Below, piece after piece: positions 9,166 to 19,339 of a stretch of 64,000 bases of DNA. Source of the DNA: Onthophagus taurus (Eukaryota > Arthropoda > Insecta > Coleoptera > Scarabaeidae); assembly GCF_036711975.1 (NCBI RefSeq), contig NC_091966.1, forward strand, positions 35,099,501 to 35,163,500, read 5' to 3'. The notes under the pieces were generated by a model that worked only from the letters and a program-made list of their open reading frames with translations, searched no databases and was not told the origin of the DNA. Position numbers and translations under genes: made by a program. The first letter of the stretch is position 1; each line of letters opens with the position of its first letter.

Positions 9166-12100
9166 CTATTGTTCAATGTGTTGTTCAATTGATTGTTGTT
9201 GTATGTGATGTTCCTGATCCGTTTGACTCGTCCAAATCCAACCTAATGCTTTCGAAACGTTCCCGACAAGCCACGGAAACAGACCTCCTCCTCGAAACAA
9301 TGTCACACAAACATATTTTATATAATCAGTACAGAAAAATTAAGGAAAAACAACAACAATTTGAGATAAATTTTTTTTACGTTGATGTTTTTTTTATATT
9401 ACATTATTTTGTGAATTAAAAAAAGGATATTATAAAGTTCTTGGTGGATGTCCCCCATTTATATACAAAACATACGTAAATCCGTCTTTACAACGTCCTT
9501 TAATTGCGTAATAATAAGGTAAAAATGAGTGAAGCTGAAATCTAAAAAAACAGAAATTAACATATCCTCAGTTTAAATAAATGGAGATTATACTCTATTT
9601 TTTTTAATTCGGAGGAGTGTTTTCAAATTGAAGCGCCAAAAAGAAGGGTTTCTATTGGTCAGTTTTAAACAAAAATTACACTAGATGTTGCCTAGAAATA
9701 TTCGGGTTTAGCCGCACGTCTCTTAGTATGGCCAAACCTGAATGATTCTAAGTCTTGGGTTAGTTATAGTGATTGTACTTGTGTAAAACAAGTGATAAAC
9801 ACAGATACAGTATATAGAAAACTAAACACGGTTTCCAAAAAAACTAAAACTGGTTACAGAAGACAGATACTGCGTACAGAAGCTTAATTATTGCTTGAGA
9901 TAGTACAGAAACTGTTTGCAGAAGATTAAATATTATTGGCAGAAGACAGATACCACATATGGATAACTAAACACTGGTTTTAGAAGACTAAAAACTAATT
10001 GCAGAAGACAGATACTGCTTATAGAAGCCTAGATATAGCTTGAAATAATGTAGAAACTGCTTGCAAAAGATTAATTATTCTTGGAAAAATGTAGATACTT
10101 CCTATAGAAGGCTAAATACTGCTTGAAATAGTCTAAATACTGCTTGCAGAAGATTAAATATTATTGGAACAAAGCGATACTGAAAAAAAAAACTTAAATT
10201 CTGCTTGAAATGGACCAGAAACTGATTCTGCCTTCAGATTCAATACTGCTACAGAAAAGTAGGTATTGTTGAAAATAATCAAACAATATTTGAAAGAGAA
10301 TAATCACTATTTTCAGAACGCTAGCAGCGTTTACAACCATCTAATATACAGGACTTCCATTATCTTCATTAATTTTCACAACTTTAGTAGGAAGCTTAGG
10401 AACCGCTAAAACCTGGATTATATTATCAATTCATGTTGATCATACACGATCATCTTAACATGCAAGAATTCCTACAAGTTTATGTAAGTTAATTCTAGTG
10501 CAAAACTAGAACACTAGACCGAGAACTAGAAACATTCGGATTTAGCCGCACGTCTCTCAAGACGGCTAAACCCGAATAATAAAACAAGTGATAAACACAG
10601 ATACAGCATATAGAAAACTAAACACTGTTTGCAAAAAACCAAAAACTGGTTACAGAATACAGATACTGCCTACAGAAGCCTAATTATTGGTTGAAATGGT
10701 ATAGAAACTGTTTGCAGAACATTAAATATTGTTGGCAGAAGACAGATACCACATATGGACAACTAAACACTGGTTTTAGAAGACTAAAAACTAATTGCAG
10801 AAGACAGATACTGCTTATAGAAGCCTAGATATAGCTTAAAATAGTGTAGAAATTGCTTGCAGAAGGTTAATTATTGTTAGAAAAAGGTAGATACTTCCTA
10901 TAGAAAGCTAAATACTGCTTGGAATAGTCTAAATACTGCTTGCAGAAGATTAAATATTATTGGAACAAGGCGATACCGAAAAAAAATGTTAAATTCTGCT
11001 TGAAATGGACTAGAAACTGATTCTGCCTTCAGGTTCAATGCTGCTATAGAAAAGTAGGTATTGTTGAAAATAATCAAACAATATTTGAAATTGATTAAAT
11101 TATCCATTAGCAAGCTTTGTTTAAGTCAATTTAAATAAAAACAAATTTTTATTTGAAAGACTGAATAATCACTATTTTCAGAAAACTAGCAGCGTTTACA
11201 ACCATCTAATATACAGGACTTCCATTATCTTCATTAATTTTCACAGCTTTAGTAGGAAGCTTAGGAACCGCTAAAACCTGGATTATCAATACATGTTGAT
11301 GATACACGATCATCTTAACATGCAAGAATTCCTACAAGTTTATGTAAGTTAGTTCTAGTGCAAAACTAGAACTAACACTAGACCTAGAACTAGAAACATT
11401 CGGGTTTAGCCGCACGTCTCTCAAGACGGCAAAACCCGAATGGTTCTAGTTCTAGGTCTTGTGTAAGTTATAGTGATAGTGCTAGTGTAAAACTAGAACT
11501 AACACTAGACCGAGAACTAGAAACATTCCTAACCCGCAAAACGGGCTAAACCCGATACTATAATATGCAATAATAAAAATATGCAACATAGTGATATTTT
11601 ATGCTAACTAGCGCTACCTACTAGACATCTTAAGAGGAGGTACAGCTAAACGGAATGTTTCTAGTTCTAGATCTAGTGCTAGTATTAGTCTAGTTTTATT
11701 TGTTATTCAGCGCTAGATTATTGTATATTTTTATTCAGCTATAACAGACACTGCCTTCCCTGTATTAATCCATTATACAGAGTGTACAAAAAGTATGGAA
11801 TAATGGTTCTACAGCCTAAACTTCAACTTATATTAAAAAAAGATTTAAATAAAAGTTACTTGAAACAATTTTCCGCCTATCTTAGCATAGAAATAAAATA
11901 AAAATCTTGACGGCAGTCTGAGTTACTGTATATTTTAAGGTTTTTGGATTCCTTTTGACAAGGTGTTGCAAAATGCCATAAGGTTTTAATGCTTTAAACT
12001 GCATAGTTTTCGAGATATTGAAACTTTTATTTAAAAAGATTTGACGTAGCGACAACCAAATTATGGCGTCATTATGGAATAGACAACCTAAGCCTTGACG

Positions 12101-13849
12101 TCACAGAGGTGGGCGGAGCTGATACCGACTACAAACAATTTCGTTGCTAAGATAAATCTCCAAAAACTGTCATTTGAACTTTTATTTAAAACTTTTTTTA
12201 ATATAAGTTGAAGTTTAGCCTGTAGAACCATTATTCCATACTTTTTGTACAATCTGTAAAGAGGTTTTAGTGTAATGTCAAGTTATATTGACATGTTGCA
12301 TTTTATGTGGGACAAAGTAAGTAGGTACGCCCCAAGGTTTATATATAAAAGGTTGTCTAGGTTTGTACGCAACCATACTGCGCATTGCGTCACATGTGGA
12401 AAATAATACCGCCAAGCAATTCAAATTAAACAAAGGCATGGAGCACCACATGGCCATGAGGTTGCATGCGCAATCAGTGATCGCTTACGTCACGAAACAC
12501 TTCTGCTCTTGCCCCTCGCCCAGAGACTAAAATCAAAGTATTGCAGCATAGGAACTTAGACAACCTTTAATATATAAACCTTGGGTACGTCCAAGGTCCG
12601 TAAAGCGCATTGTTCCAGGTTGGCCAGTGACAGCAGAACGTGTTTTGAAGGAAAAGGAGGGGGTGACGTCACGAGTTACGAAGCAGTGGGAGGTAGAGAC
12701 TAAAACGAAGTAATTTATCTCAAATGTACTGCTTTTCCTAATTAAACACTTTGATTATGAAAGTTATTACTTTTCTTTTATTATTATTTAGTTATATAAT
12801 TTATATACTTTAATAGAATACTTCTCTTAAAACGTCAGCGTGTGTAACACGTGACGTCACGAATAGGGCATGTCAGGGGGGGTTCACTTTTCATACGTTG
12901 AAATCCTTCATCTGGCCAACCTTGTAGAATACGCTTTAGGGACCTTGGGCCCTGGTTTTTATAATGTTTAAACAAATAAGTAATTAAATTCGTAACTATA
13001 GTTTACTTAAATCCTCTGATTTTAAAACTCCCGCCAGAAAAGAGCTTTGAAAAATTACACTATGTAAAGGTTACTTTTAATTTTTTTTACTCCCCCAAAT
13101 TAAAAAATAGAGTATAGTAAGAGTTAAAACTCTTACTTTCTTGATTCATAAAACATAATGGCAGCTGTATTTGAGGTTAAAACATGAAGAAAAACAGCTT
13201 TAACCTTCTTTTTTTCAGGTGTAACCAAATACCGTAGAAATGAATCTAATAATAACGAAGCTATTCCGTTTCTTCTGTAATCTTTGGCAACGCCCAATGA
13301 TAAAATATATCCAACGTGTGCATGTTCCGATAGTGATTTGGCTAAAATTCCCGTATCTTCGGGGTTTAAAGAGTCGTAAGGTTTGATTTCGGCGACGATC
13401 AAACCGATTATTCGGCGTTCATGAACTGCTGCTAAAGAAAAAAATCTACTACAAATTAAAACAATAAAAAAATTAAAATCAAATTAATTTGTATTTATAA
13501 AAAGAAAATTATAAAATAATTATTTCGTACCTATTACTTGATGTTATTTCTTCGTACCAATAATAAGGATATTCTATAGGAAACCAATCTTGACATAAAG
13601 CTCGCACTTCGTCTAAATCATTAGGGCATAAAAACCGAAGTTGTACGTCAGCTAAAGAGTAAAGGGGGACCTTCGCATCAACCAACAATTGACTCGTAAG
13701 TTCACATCCATTGTTCTGGTACCTTAAAATTAAGAGTAATAGGTTAATAAAAGAGGATAAAACTTCTTCCTTATAACAAGTATTTTTAAATTGTTACAAA
13801 TTGATGGATCTTTTTGATCTACAGTTAATTACCAGTTTGGTCCAGCCAT
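9166..13849 (-). CDS. NAA60: N-alpha-acetyltransferase 60 (NAA60), complete, 5 coding exons
   Basis: NAA60 (NatF) is a Golgi-membrane GNAT enzyme that acetylates N-termini of transmembrane proteins facing the cytosol. Exons: 13833-13849 (M-A-G-P-N), 13531-13722, 13137-13445, 9431-9541, 9166-9328. The five lengths sum to 792 nt, giving 263 residues plus TAG, with every junction in phase. Diagnostic blocks are CQDWFPIEYPYYWY, FFSLAAVHERRIIGLIVAEI, GYILSLGVAKDYRRNGIASL (acetyl-CoA loop R-R-N-G-I-A), FLHVLTSNTAAIMFYE, LPYYYAIKGRCKDGFTYVLY and INGGHPP. The catalytic Tyr of GYILSLGV and His of FLHVLT, described in the human enzyme, are kept. The C-terminus (LFPWLVGNVSKALGWIW) looks amphipathic, like the family's membrane anchor. 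The last intron is AT-AC. Intron 3 is 3.6 kb and repeat-filled. Confidence 0.92.
9329..9430 (-). other. U12-type AT-AC intron of NAA60 (102 bp)
   Basis: On the minus strand the intron begins ATATCCTTT at 9430, the consensus U12 AT-AC donor. It ends CTGTAC at 9329. The branch element TTTTCCTTAAT lies about 11 nt before the acceptor. No AG acceptor fits the frame. Splicing AT-AC turns TTA TAA (stop) into TTA TAT and joins GGHPPRTL to YDYIKYVCVTLF, matching the human order GGHPPW-x-x-x-DYI. All three U12 signals were read directly. Confidence 0.88.
9655..11480. repeat. Tandem array of about 850-bp composite units, each starting with a hairpin
   Basis: Two long units, 9700-10545 and 10545-11400, repeat the same order. 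First comes a hairpin (ttcggg/atttagccgcacgtctct), then gtgataaacacagatacag. Next is a block of short degenerate modules containing gaagacagatactgc, agcttgaaatag and actgcttgcagaag, then ctagcagcgtttacaaccat, ttccattatcttcattaatt and acacgatcatcttaacatgc. A third hairpin follows at 11400. The units differ by small indels, including an AT-rich insertion near 11085-11150. Inside NAA60 intron 3. Confidence 0.8.
11356..11720. repeat. Palindromic hairpin family member plus partial copies
   Basis: Arms: actagaactaacactagacc, tagaactagaaacattcggg and tttagccg, followed by the inverted arm ending gttctagttctaggtcttg. A second partial copy (11481-11560) and a half-arm (11650-11720, gtttctagttctagatctag) follow. 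This is the same family as those at 32391, 33475, 42343 and 47893. Confidence 0.8.
11778..12256. mobile_element. MITE with TA duplication, 479 bp
   Basis: The TIR cagagtgtacaaaaagtatg extends through gaataatggttctacag and is inverted at the right end (ctgtagaaccattattcc to caatctg). Both ends are flanked by TA, so it is probably a Tc1/mariner-type MITE. The interior holds no coding frame. It lies in NAA60 intron 3. Confidence 0.82.
12324..12591. mobile_element. MITE, about 268 bp
   Basis: The left end caaggtttatatataaaagg, then ttgtctag, is inverted at the right as agacaacctttaatatataa, then accttggg. The GC-rich interior contains gcgtcacatgtgg and cttacgtcacg. It lies directly against the next MITE. 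Confidence 0.75.
12590..12950. mobile_element. MITE, about 360 bp, abutting the previous one
   Basis: The left end ccaaggtccgtaaagcgcat, continuing caggttggccag, is inverted at the right (ctggccaaccttgtagaata, then cgctttagggaccttggg). Both sub-ends carry gtgacgtcacg. There is no coding frame. Confidence 0.75.
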
Positions 13850-14519
13850 TAAGTGTTCACATCGATGTGTAGTCAGTATCTAAAGTGGAATTTTGTTTAT
13901 TATGCATTTTGAAAGTCGCGAATGAAAGGTGAAGTAAATAAACAACGTGTCTTTTGTCATTTTTAGTTTTTAGTTGTCAAAATCTGATCATCGTTTGTTT
14001 TTGGTTTCTGTAATCGGACGTCCGATTTGCGCGAATCTCACGTCAAAGAAAACCTTTTCTTTTGTTGCGATTAAAAATTTTCCAATTACCCTAAACGATA
14101 TTATTGTTGAAACTTAATAACAAAATTAAACGTGTTTTTTTAAAAGATTACGATCCTTGAAATAATCTCGATATTACAAAATTCACTATAATAGATAAGG
14201 ATTTATTAATAATTTGAATTATCCCCACCACATAACTTATAACTTCACGCCGCTCTAAAATTTCAAATTGATTTGGACCTCGTAACAATTCTACTGTTCA
14301 ATTTAACAGCCCAATTATAAACACAACCTATTTGTCGATGTAAATGTTTTGTTCGTTTCAGATTTCAACAATCTCTATAAATACTGAAACTAAAATATTT
14401 ACTTAAATCGAGTTTTGAAAACATTCCTAGGGATTTTCGTTTCGTACATTTAAAATTATATACAACCAACTTCACGATTATTTTCTAATTGTCACGTGGA
14501 ATTTTGAGGTTAATAAAAA
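13850..14519. promoter_or_regulatory. Bidirectional intergenic region between NAA60 and RRP7A
   Basis: This 670-bp stretch separates the NAA60 start codon (minus, 13849) from the RRP7A start codon (plus, 14520). It has no coding content and should hold both promoters and 5' UTRs. A GC-richer patch, ggacgtccgatttgcgcgaa, sits at about 14017-14036. No TATA box can be assigned with confidence. Confidence 0.5.
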
Positions 14520-15301
14520 ATGGAAAATTATAAAAGTAAATCAATATCAATCAGTTAATTCATACCTCTAAGCTACTTAATTATCTTTTTTTAGTAATAA
14601 CCTGTAAGTATTCGACGGACTCAGTGGCATCTCACGATTTATTCGTAAAAGAACACAAAGTACGGAATCATACCCCAGAAAAACCAGCAGGAAAAACATT
14701 ATTTATTTTAAATGTACCACCATACGCAACCCCGCAATCATTTAAAGAAGCCTTTTCAACAATCGGGAAAGTAACATCAGTCCAATTTTATGACTCCCAT
14801 GAAAATTTATCGCAACAAAGTGAAAAATTAGGTTTTAAAGTTGCGTTTGTTGTCTTTGAAAACTGGGCTGATTTAACTAAAGCTTTATCTTTAAAACAAC
14901 TCCCACCACTAACAAACAAAAACGAATTGGGACTTTTAAGTTGGATACAGGAATATAACTCGAGTATTGTAAATCGGAAAAAATTGGAGGAAAAATGTAA
15001 AATGATCATTTCTAAGTACGATAAAGAACAGTTAAAAAGTGGAAAAAATAAACAGGTTGTTGACGATGAAGGATGGACTGTGGTTACAGGGAAGGGTAAA
15101 AAAGCTGGGGTTGCTCGAACGGAGAGTGGGCAAAATAAATTAAGCGAAAAGTTAAAAAGGAAAGGGGTTAAAGATTTCTATACGTTTCAAATTAAAGAGA
15201 AGAAAATGGAGAAAATTGTTGAGTTAAGGAAAAAAATGGAAGAGAATAAAAAACGACTTGAAGCTATTAGGAGTCAAAGGAAATTTAAACCTTTCAGTTG
15301 A
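14520..15301 (+). CDS. RRP7A: Ribosomal RNA-processing protein 7 homolog A (RRP7A), complete
   Basis: Rrp7 acts in the nucleolar small-subunit processome (UTP-C/CURI in yeast) during 18S rRNA maturation. Two exons: 14520-14535 (M-E-N-Y-K) and 14595-15301, with a 59-bp intron (gtaaat...tttttttag). The product is 240 residues. After ITCKYSTDSVASHDLFVKEH comes a degenerate RRM starting TLFILNVPPYATPQSFKEAF, then AFVVFENWADLTKAL. An acidic DDEGWTVVTGKGKK segment follows, then the conserved basic tail KDFYTFQIKEKKMEKIVELR, ending QRKFKPFS. The human protein has the matching DEEGW, FYxxQ-E-x-K-M and QRKFRPY blocks. The start at 14520 is preferred because the spliced N-terminus supplies the KYS-x-x-x-x-ASHDLFVKEH block. 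A poly(A) signal AATAAA lies at 15319. Confidence 0.92.
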
Positions 15302-15640
15302 ATTGATGTTTGTGTTTTAATAAATTGATTTAAAATGATTTGTATTATTTATAACCAATAAAATAGTTGATGTGGTAAAGGTTACCTCAAAAACTTTATT
15401 TGCTTAGTTAACTTAAGGTCTTTATTAAAAATTATGTTTACTCAAAACATCAGCATCTTGTACCCGATAGAAAAGTGGTTCCCCTGACATTATTTTTGAA
15501 GGAATCTTGCCATAGATAACATAGTAATAAGATAAAAAGTTATTTTTTGGTTAAAATCGGAAAATTGCAAATACAGGTGTTTTGAAATAACGTTTAAAGT
15601 TATTCAATTCCGTAAAATTTTCTTACTGCACTTAATGTTG
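15302..15640 (+). other. RRP7A 3' UTR and short intergenic stretch
   Basis: AATAAA at 15319 is followed by AT-rich sequence. I see no gene or repeat before the Penelope-like element begins near 15640. Confidence 0.5.
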
Positions 15641-15799
15641 ATCACTACAACTAGAAGCTTTCGGGTTTTGCCGCGCGTCTTTTAAGAAAAGGTTTGACGT
15701 TTCAGATGCCATGTTGCAACCTTCTTCAGAAACTGGTTCGAAGTGACGAAATCGAAAATCGGGAACAATATGTAAGTCGAAAAACTAATTAATTACAAG

Positions 15800-16350
15800 C
15801 TAATTATTAACTAATTGCGTCGTGTCCCGTGTGAGGGGGGAGGAGATCTTCGCGTTCACCACCATCTTCCATGTTCTGCTAAGCTCCCAGCCATCTTCTC
15901 TGCTGACGTTATTTCTTTGTCGATGGATCTCTATGGCTTCTCTTGTCAGTCTTTGGTAGTATCTGTTGTCCCTAGCCAGCACCTTTGTTTGATCGAAGTC
16001 TATTCGGTGTCCGTCTGCATGGCAATGTTCCGCAACCGCTAACTACTGGATCTTCTTCAATCTTTCATCTTTTAATGGAGTTAGTTTGTCCTTCACTATC
16101 GGAAGTGTGTTCCGAATTTTGCTGACCGTCCCGTACCGCACTACGATGTTGTTTTTCTTGAGGTGTCTGACAATTCGTTCCGCTACACCTGAAACATATT
16201 GAAGACAAATAAATCCAAGTGGTTTTGTACTTCTCGCGTCCTCCCTCTGCTTTCGCTGCTTGATGGCCCGGTTGATGTCCCTCGAAGTGTATCCGAAGTC
16301 GTAGTAACCTCTCACTTATTTTCTGTAAATCATTGAAGACGACTCCACCT
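15800..16350 (-). pseudogene. Inverted 3' part of a Penelope-like ORF
   Basis: Minus-strand pieces read FGYTSRDINRAIKQRKQRED, STKPLGFICLQYVSGVAERI, VRHLKKNNIVVRYGTVSKIR, NTLPIVKDKLTPLK and, after a frame change, RLTREAIEIHRQRNNVSRED plus GWELSRTWKMVV. These match the linker and C-terminus of Penelope ORFs. The copy keeps the VSGVAERIVRHLKKNNIVV segment and the NVSREDGWELSRTW segment that are deleted from the direct copy downstream. Confidence 0.75.
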
Positions 16351-16366
16351 CTCACTTTCCAATTGT

Positions 16367-18110
16367 ATGTCTGGAGAAGACTGGGATAAAATAGACAGAC
16401 TAACACTGGAGAAGGCTGATCGTGAATTCCAGAAGACCCGTGATACGCACATCAAGAAGTTTGAATCCCTGGCACGGCGGCTACAAAAGAAGAAAAGTAA
16501 TAGTTTACCAGTAGAAACAATCGTCATCAACAGATCGAGTGTCCTACTAACAAAAGACGAAACCACTGTGCTTGCCAAAGGATTGAACTATGCAATCGCC
16601 CCGAAGAAGATCCGAAAAGAGGAAATCATCTGCGAAGTGGAAGCGGCTGTTCGAGGGATGCCCGCACTAAAAGCCGAAGAGATCCGACAATAAGTTGCGA
16701 GAGTACTGAAGTCAGCAAAACCACCGAAATCCAACTTGACTGCTGGTGAAAAGAAGGCACCCCGATCTATTAAAGAAAAGTCATAAATCGACGTGTAACA
16801 AGCAGACAAGGGGAATATGACGACAAAATGATAAACCTACTGGACTCAGCCACTTACAGGAAGATCAAGAAGGACTCCCCAGACAAAATCGTAAGGAAAA
16901 TGAAGGACCTGATAAAATCCACAGGAAATCCAGCAGAACAGCAGAAAGGTTTGTTTGTGCAGGCACCGGTACCACCAAGAATTTATGGACTACCAAAGAT
17001 TCATAAGCCAGACATCCCTCTCCACCCTATCGTCAATGCCACTCCCCAACATACCATAGTTGGCTAAATATCTTGCAAAGATTCTGTCTCCTTTTACAGG
17101 GAACACGGAATCATATGTCAGGGATTCTACACGTTTTGTGGAATCGGTAAAAGGTATAAAGCTGGATGATTTTGGTAAGTTTCGATGTAGAGTCTCTTTT
17201 TACCAGGGTATCAGTTAAGGATGCTGTAGATAGTCTCCGCCAGAAGCTCATTCTGGGGGGATTACCAGAATACGTGCCAGATCTAGTCGAGTACTGTTTA
17301 TCGTCGACGTATTTCAGCTGGAAAGGAGAATTTTACGAACAGTTCGAAGGGGCAGCCATGGGATCTCCAGTTATAGCCAATTTCTACATGGAATTATTCG
17401 AAGAAGACGCTTTGAAGAAGAGCCAGTGGAAACCAAAACTATGACTCCGATATGTGGATGACACGTTGGCAACATGGTCAAAAACGGCTCCCAGAGTTCT
17501 TGGATCACTTGAACTCTCAACATCCTATGATTAAGTTTACCATGAAAACAGAAACTGCCGAAAAACTACCTTTCCTAGATGTGTTGGTCACCAGGACGAC
17601 AAATGGAGATATAGATCTTGGTGTATATCGGAAGAAGACTCATACCAACAGGTATCTGCAGGCATCATCACATCATCATGCCCAACAGGAGTGGTCCGCG
17701 GTCCGTACTTCATTTCAGCGAGCAGCGAGAATATGTGAAGGAGATAACTTGAAGAAGGAGCAACACTTTTTACGAGGCGTGCTGAAGAAGAACGGATACA
17801 CTTCGATGGACATCAACTGGGCCATCAAGCATAGAAAGCAGAGGGAGGACGCGGTTAGTACAAAACCACTTGGATTTATTTGTCTTCCCTATGCCAAGGA
17901 CAAACCAACTCCATTAAAAGGAGCGGGAGTCTACTATCGTGTAGTTGTGGGAAGGTTTACGTTGGCCAAACTGGACGTAACATCGAGTGCCGCATCAAGG
18001 AGCATGAAAGGGATGTAAGGTTGAAGAAGGTCCAGCAGTCAGCGGTTGCGGAACATTGCCATTTCCCGCCTCACACCGGACGCGACGCAATTAGTTACTA
18101 ATTAGCTTGT
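16367..18110 (+). pseudogene. Penelope-like reverse transcriptase/GIY-YIG ORF, broken
   Basis: In order: a basic N-terminal region (DWDKIDRLTLEKADREFQKT), then RIYGLPKIHKPDIPLHPIVN, the RT catalytic region VSFDVESLFTRVSVKDAVDS, AAMGSPVIANFYMELFEEDA, RYVDDTLATW, and LPFLDVLVTRT. The GIY-YIG domain at about 17930-18020 reads SCSCGKVYVGQTGRNIECRI, then KEHERDV. G-L-P-K-I-H-K-P, Y-V-D-D and G-K-V-Y-V-G-Q-T-G-R are hallmarks of the family. Stops occur near 16692, 16785, 17065 and 17444, with frame shifts between, so no intact protein is made. Confidence 0.85.
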
Positions 18111-18235
18111 AATTAGCGTTAATTAATTATTAATTAGTTTTCCGACTTTTTAGAATTTTAAGAAGAATTTTATCACTTCGAACCAGTTTCTGAAGAAGGT
18201 TGCAACATGGCATCCGAAAATTTCTAGTTTTAAGT

Positions 18236-18735
18236 TCAATTAACACAGGCCCTGAAAACCTTCGTAACTTATATTGATCTTGTATTGTTCTTGTCTAATT
18301 GAAATTACATGCAACACAATATTTTATATACAAATCATGAGCAATGGGGCCGTTACACATTTTTTTATTGGATTTTTCGATAGATAGCAAAATTGAAGGC
18401 TTCTGTAATTTTTTGTTTTTCAAAGTGGTCTTTAGTTTTTCCAAAAAGTAACAATGAAAATTTTAAAAAACTTTAATTACGTCACCGTCGTTTCGCACGC
18501 GGTTGGTTGAAATAAAAATCAATAAAAGGTGCATGAGCGAGATGCCACGAGAATCTTATGCGCTAAAAGAAGAGATCCGAACGATGCTCGTTTGTATCTT
18601 CTTGATCTTACCTCGTAAACGTCACCCAAACTTTTATGGAGGGGATTTTGAATTTTAATATTAATTATTGCAAAAATTAAACAATTTTAGGATCTGAAAA
18701 TGTTACCAATCCTTCTATATTTACATAGTTTATCG
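18236..18735. other. AT-rich intergenic, no gene seen
   Basis: I see no coding frame, repeat family or RNA gene in this stretch. Confidence 0.4.
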
Positions 18736-18739
18736 ATTT

Positions 18740-19335
18740 TTTGAAAGACGGTCTTTCTATTAGATTGAGGATAACGGTCCCATTGTATGTCCTTTTCTGT
18801 TCCTCCATTTACCATATATTCGGTCTTATCTTTGTTCATTTCCAAGCTTTATTTATGGTATTCCTGTTCTAGTTTATTTAATATATATCTCATATCCTCT
18901 TCGTCCTATGCAAAAACTATTGGGTCGTCCGCGAACAGCATGGTGTGTTCCCATATTCCCATCAGGTTGCATTTTTTTCCCAATGTTTTAGGGTATTATG
19001 GACATAGATCTTGAATATTGTGAGAGAGAGGCAGCATCCCTGTTTGACACCTTTTGTAGGAGAGAAAGCATCAGTTGTTAGTTTTCCTTCCTGAACATCT
19101 GCCGCGTTATCCTGTATAACGCTTTCACAGCATGTATGCAAGTTCTGTTGATGACTACATATTTCAGGGCAATCCATAATTTTTGAAGCGGGACCATATG
19201 GAATGCTTTTCTCAAATCTATACATGCAATATGTATTTCCCTTCCTTTTGACAGCTTCTTCTCAACTAGGTCCAAGCGTGAATAAATTATCTACGCAAGA
19301 TCTTCCAGGTCTGAAATTTCCCTGTCTATCCTAGT
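18740..19335 (-). pseudogene. LINE reverse transcriptase fragment
   Basis: The minus strand reads KKLSKGREIHIACIDLRKAF, HMVPLQKLWIALKYV, then (after a frame change) KLTTDAFSPTKGVKQGCCLS and LTIFKIYVHNTLKHWEKNAT. The F-A-D-D catalytic motif comes next, then DEEDMRYILNKLEQEYHK and SLEMNKDKTEYMVNGGTEKD. The order of RT blocks (I-D-L-x-K-A-F, G-V-K-Q-G-C, F-A-D-D, K-T-E-Y-M) is preserved, but stops interrupt it and both ends are missing. Confidence 0.75.
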
Positions 19336-19339
19336 TTAC

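Larger units (their letters stand above)
15640..18235 (+). mobile_element. Penelope-like retroelement with an inverted partial copy at its 5' side
   Basis: The plus-strand body starts near 16352 and carries RT plus GIY-YIG nuclease pieces. The 5' side (about 15660-16350) is an inverted copy of the element's 3' part. Both outer ends share gttgcaac and the block ccagtttctgaagaagg (inverted at the left: ccttcttcagaaactgg), as expected of Penelope-type terminal repeats. The left end also carries the ctagaa-ttcggg-gccg arm sequence of the hairpin family. The body contains many stops and two deletions relative to the inverted copy, so it is inactive. Confidence 0.85.

Noticed and set aside
9431..9541. 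NAA60 ending at the in-frame TAA after GGHPPRTL
   Set aside because: A consensus U12 AT-AC intron lies exactly there, and the downstream exon continues the family's DYI block and membrane-anchor tail in phase.
14624..15301. RRP7A as a single-exon gene starting at 14624
   Set aside because: The codon there is GTG, and the conserved block just upstream (KYS-x-x-x-x-ASHDLF) is in frame through a 59-bp intron to an ATG at 14520.
16043..16406. A separate minus-strand gene at 16043-16406
   Set aside because: The peptide matches the plus-strand Penelope-like ORF near 17800, so it is an inverted piece of that element.
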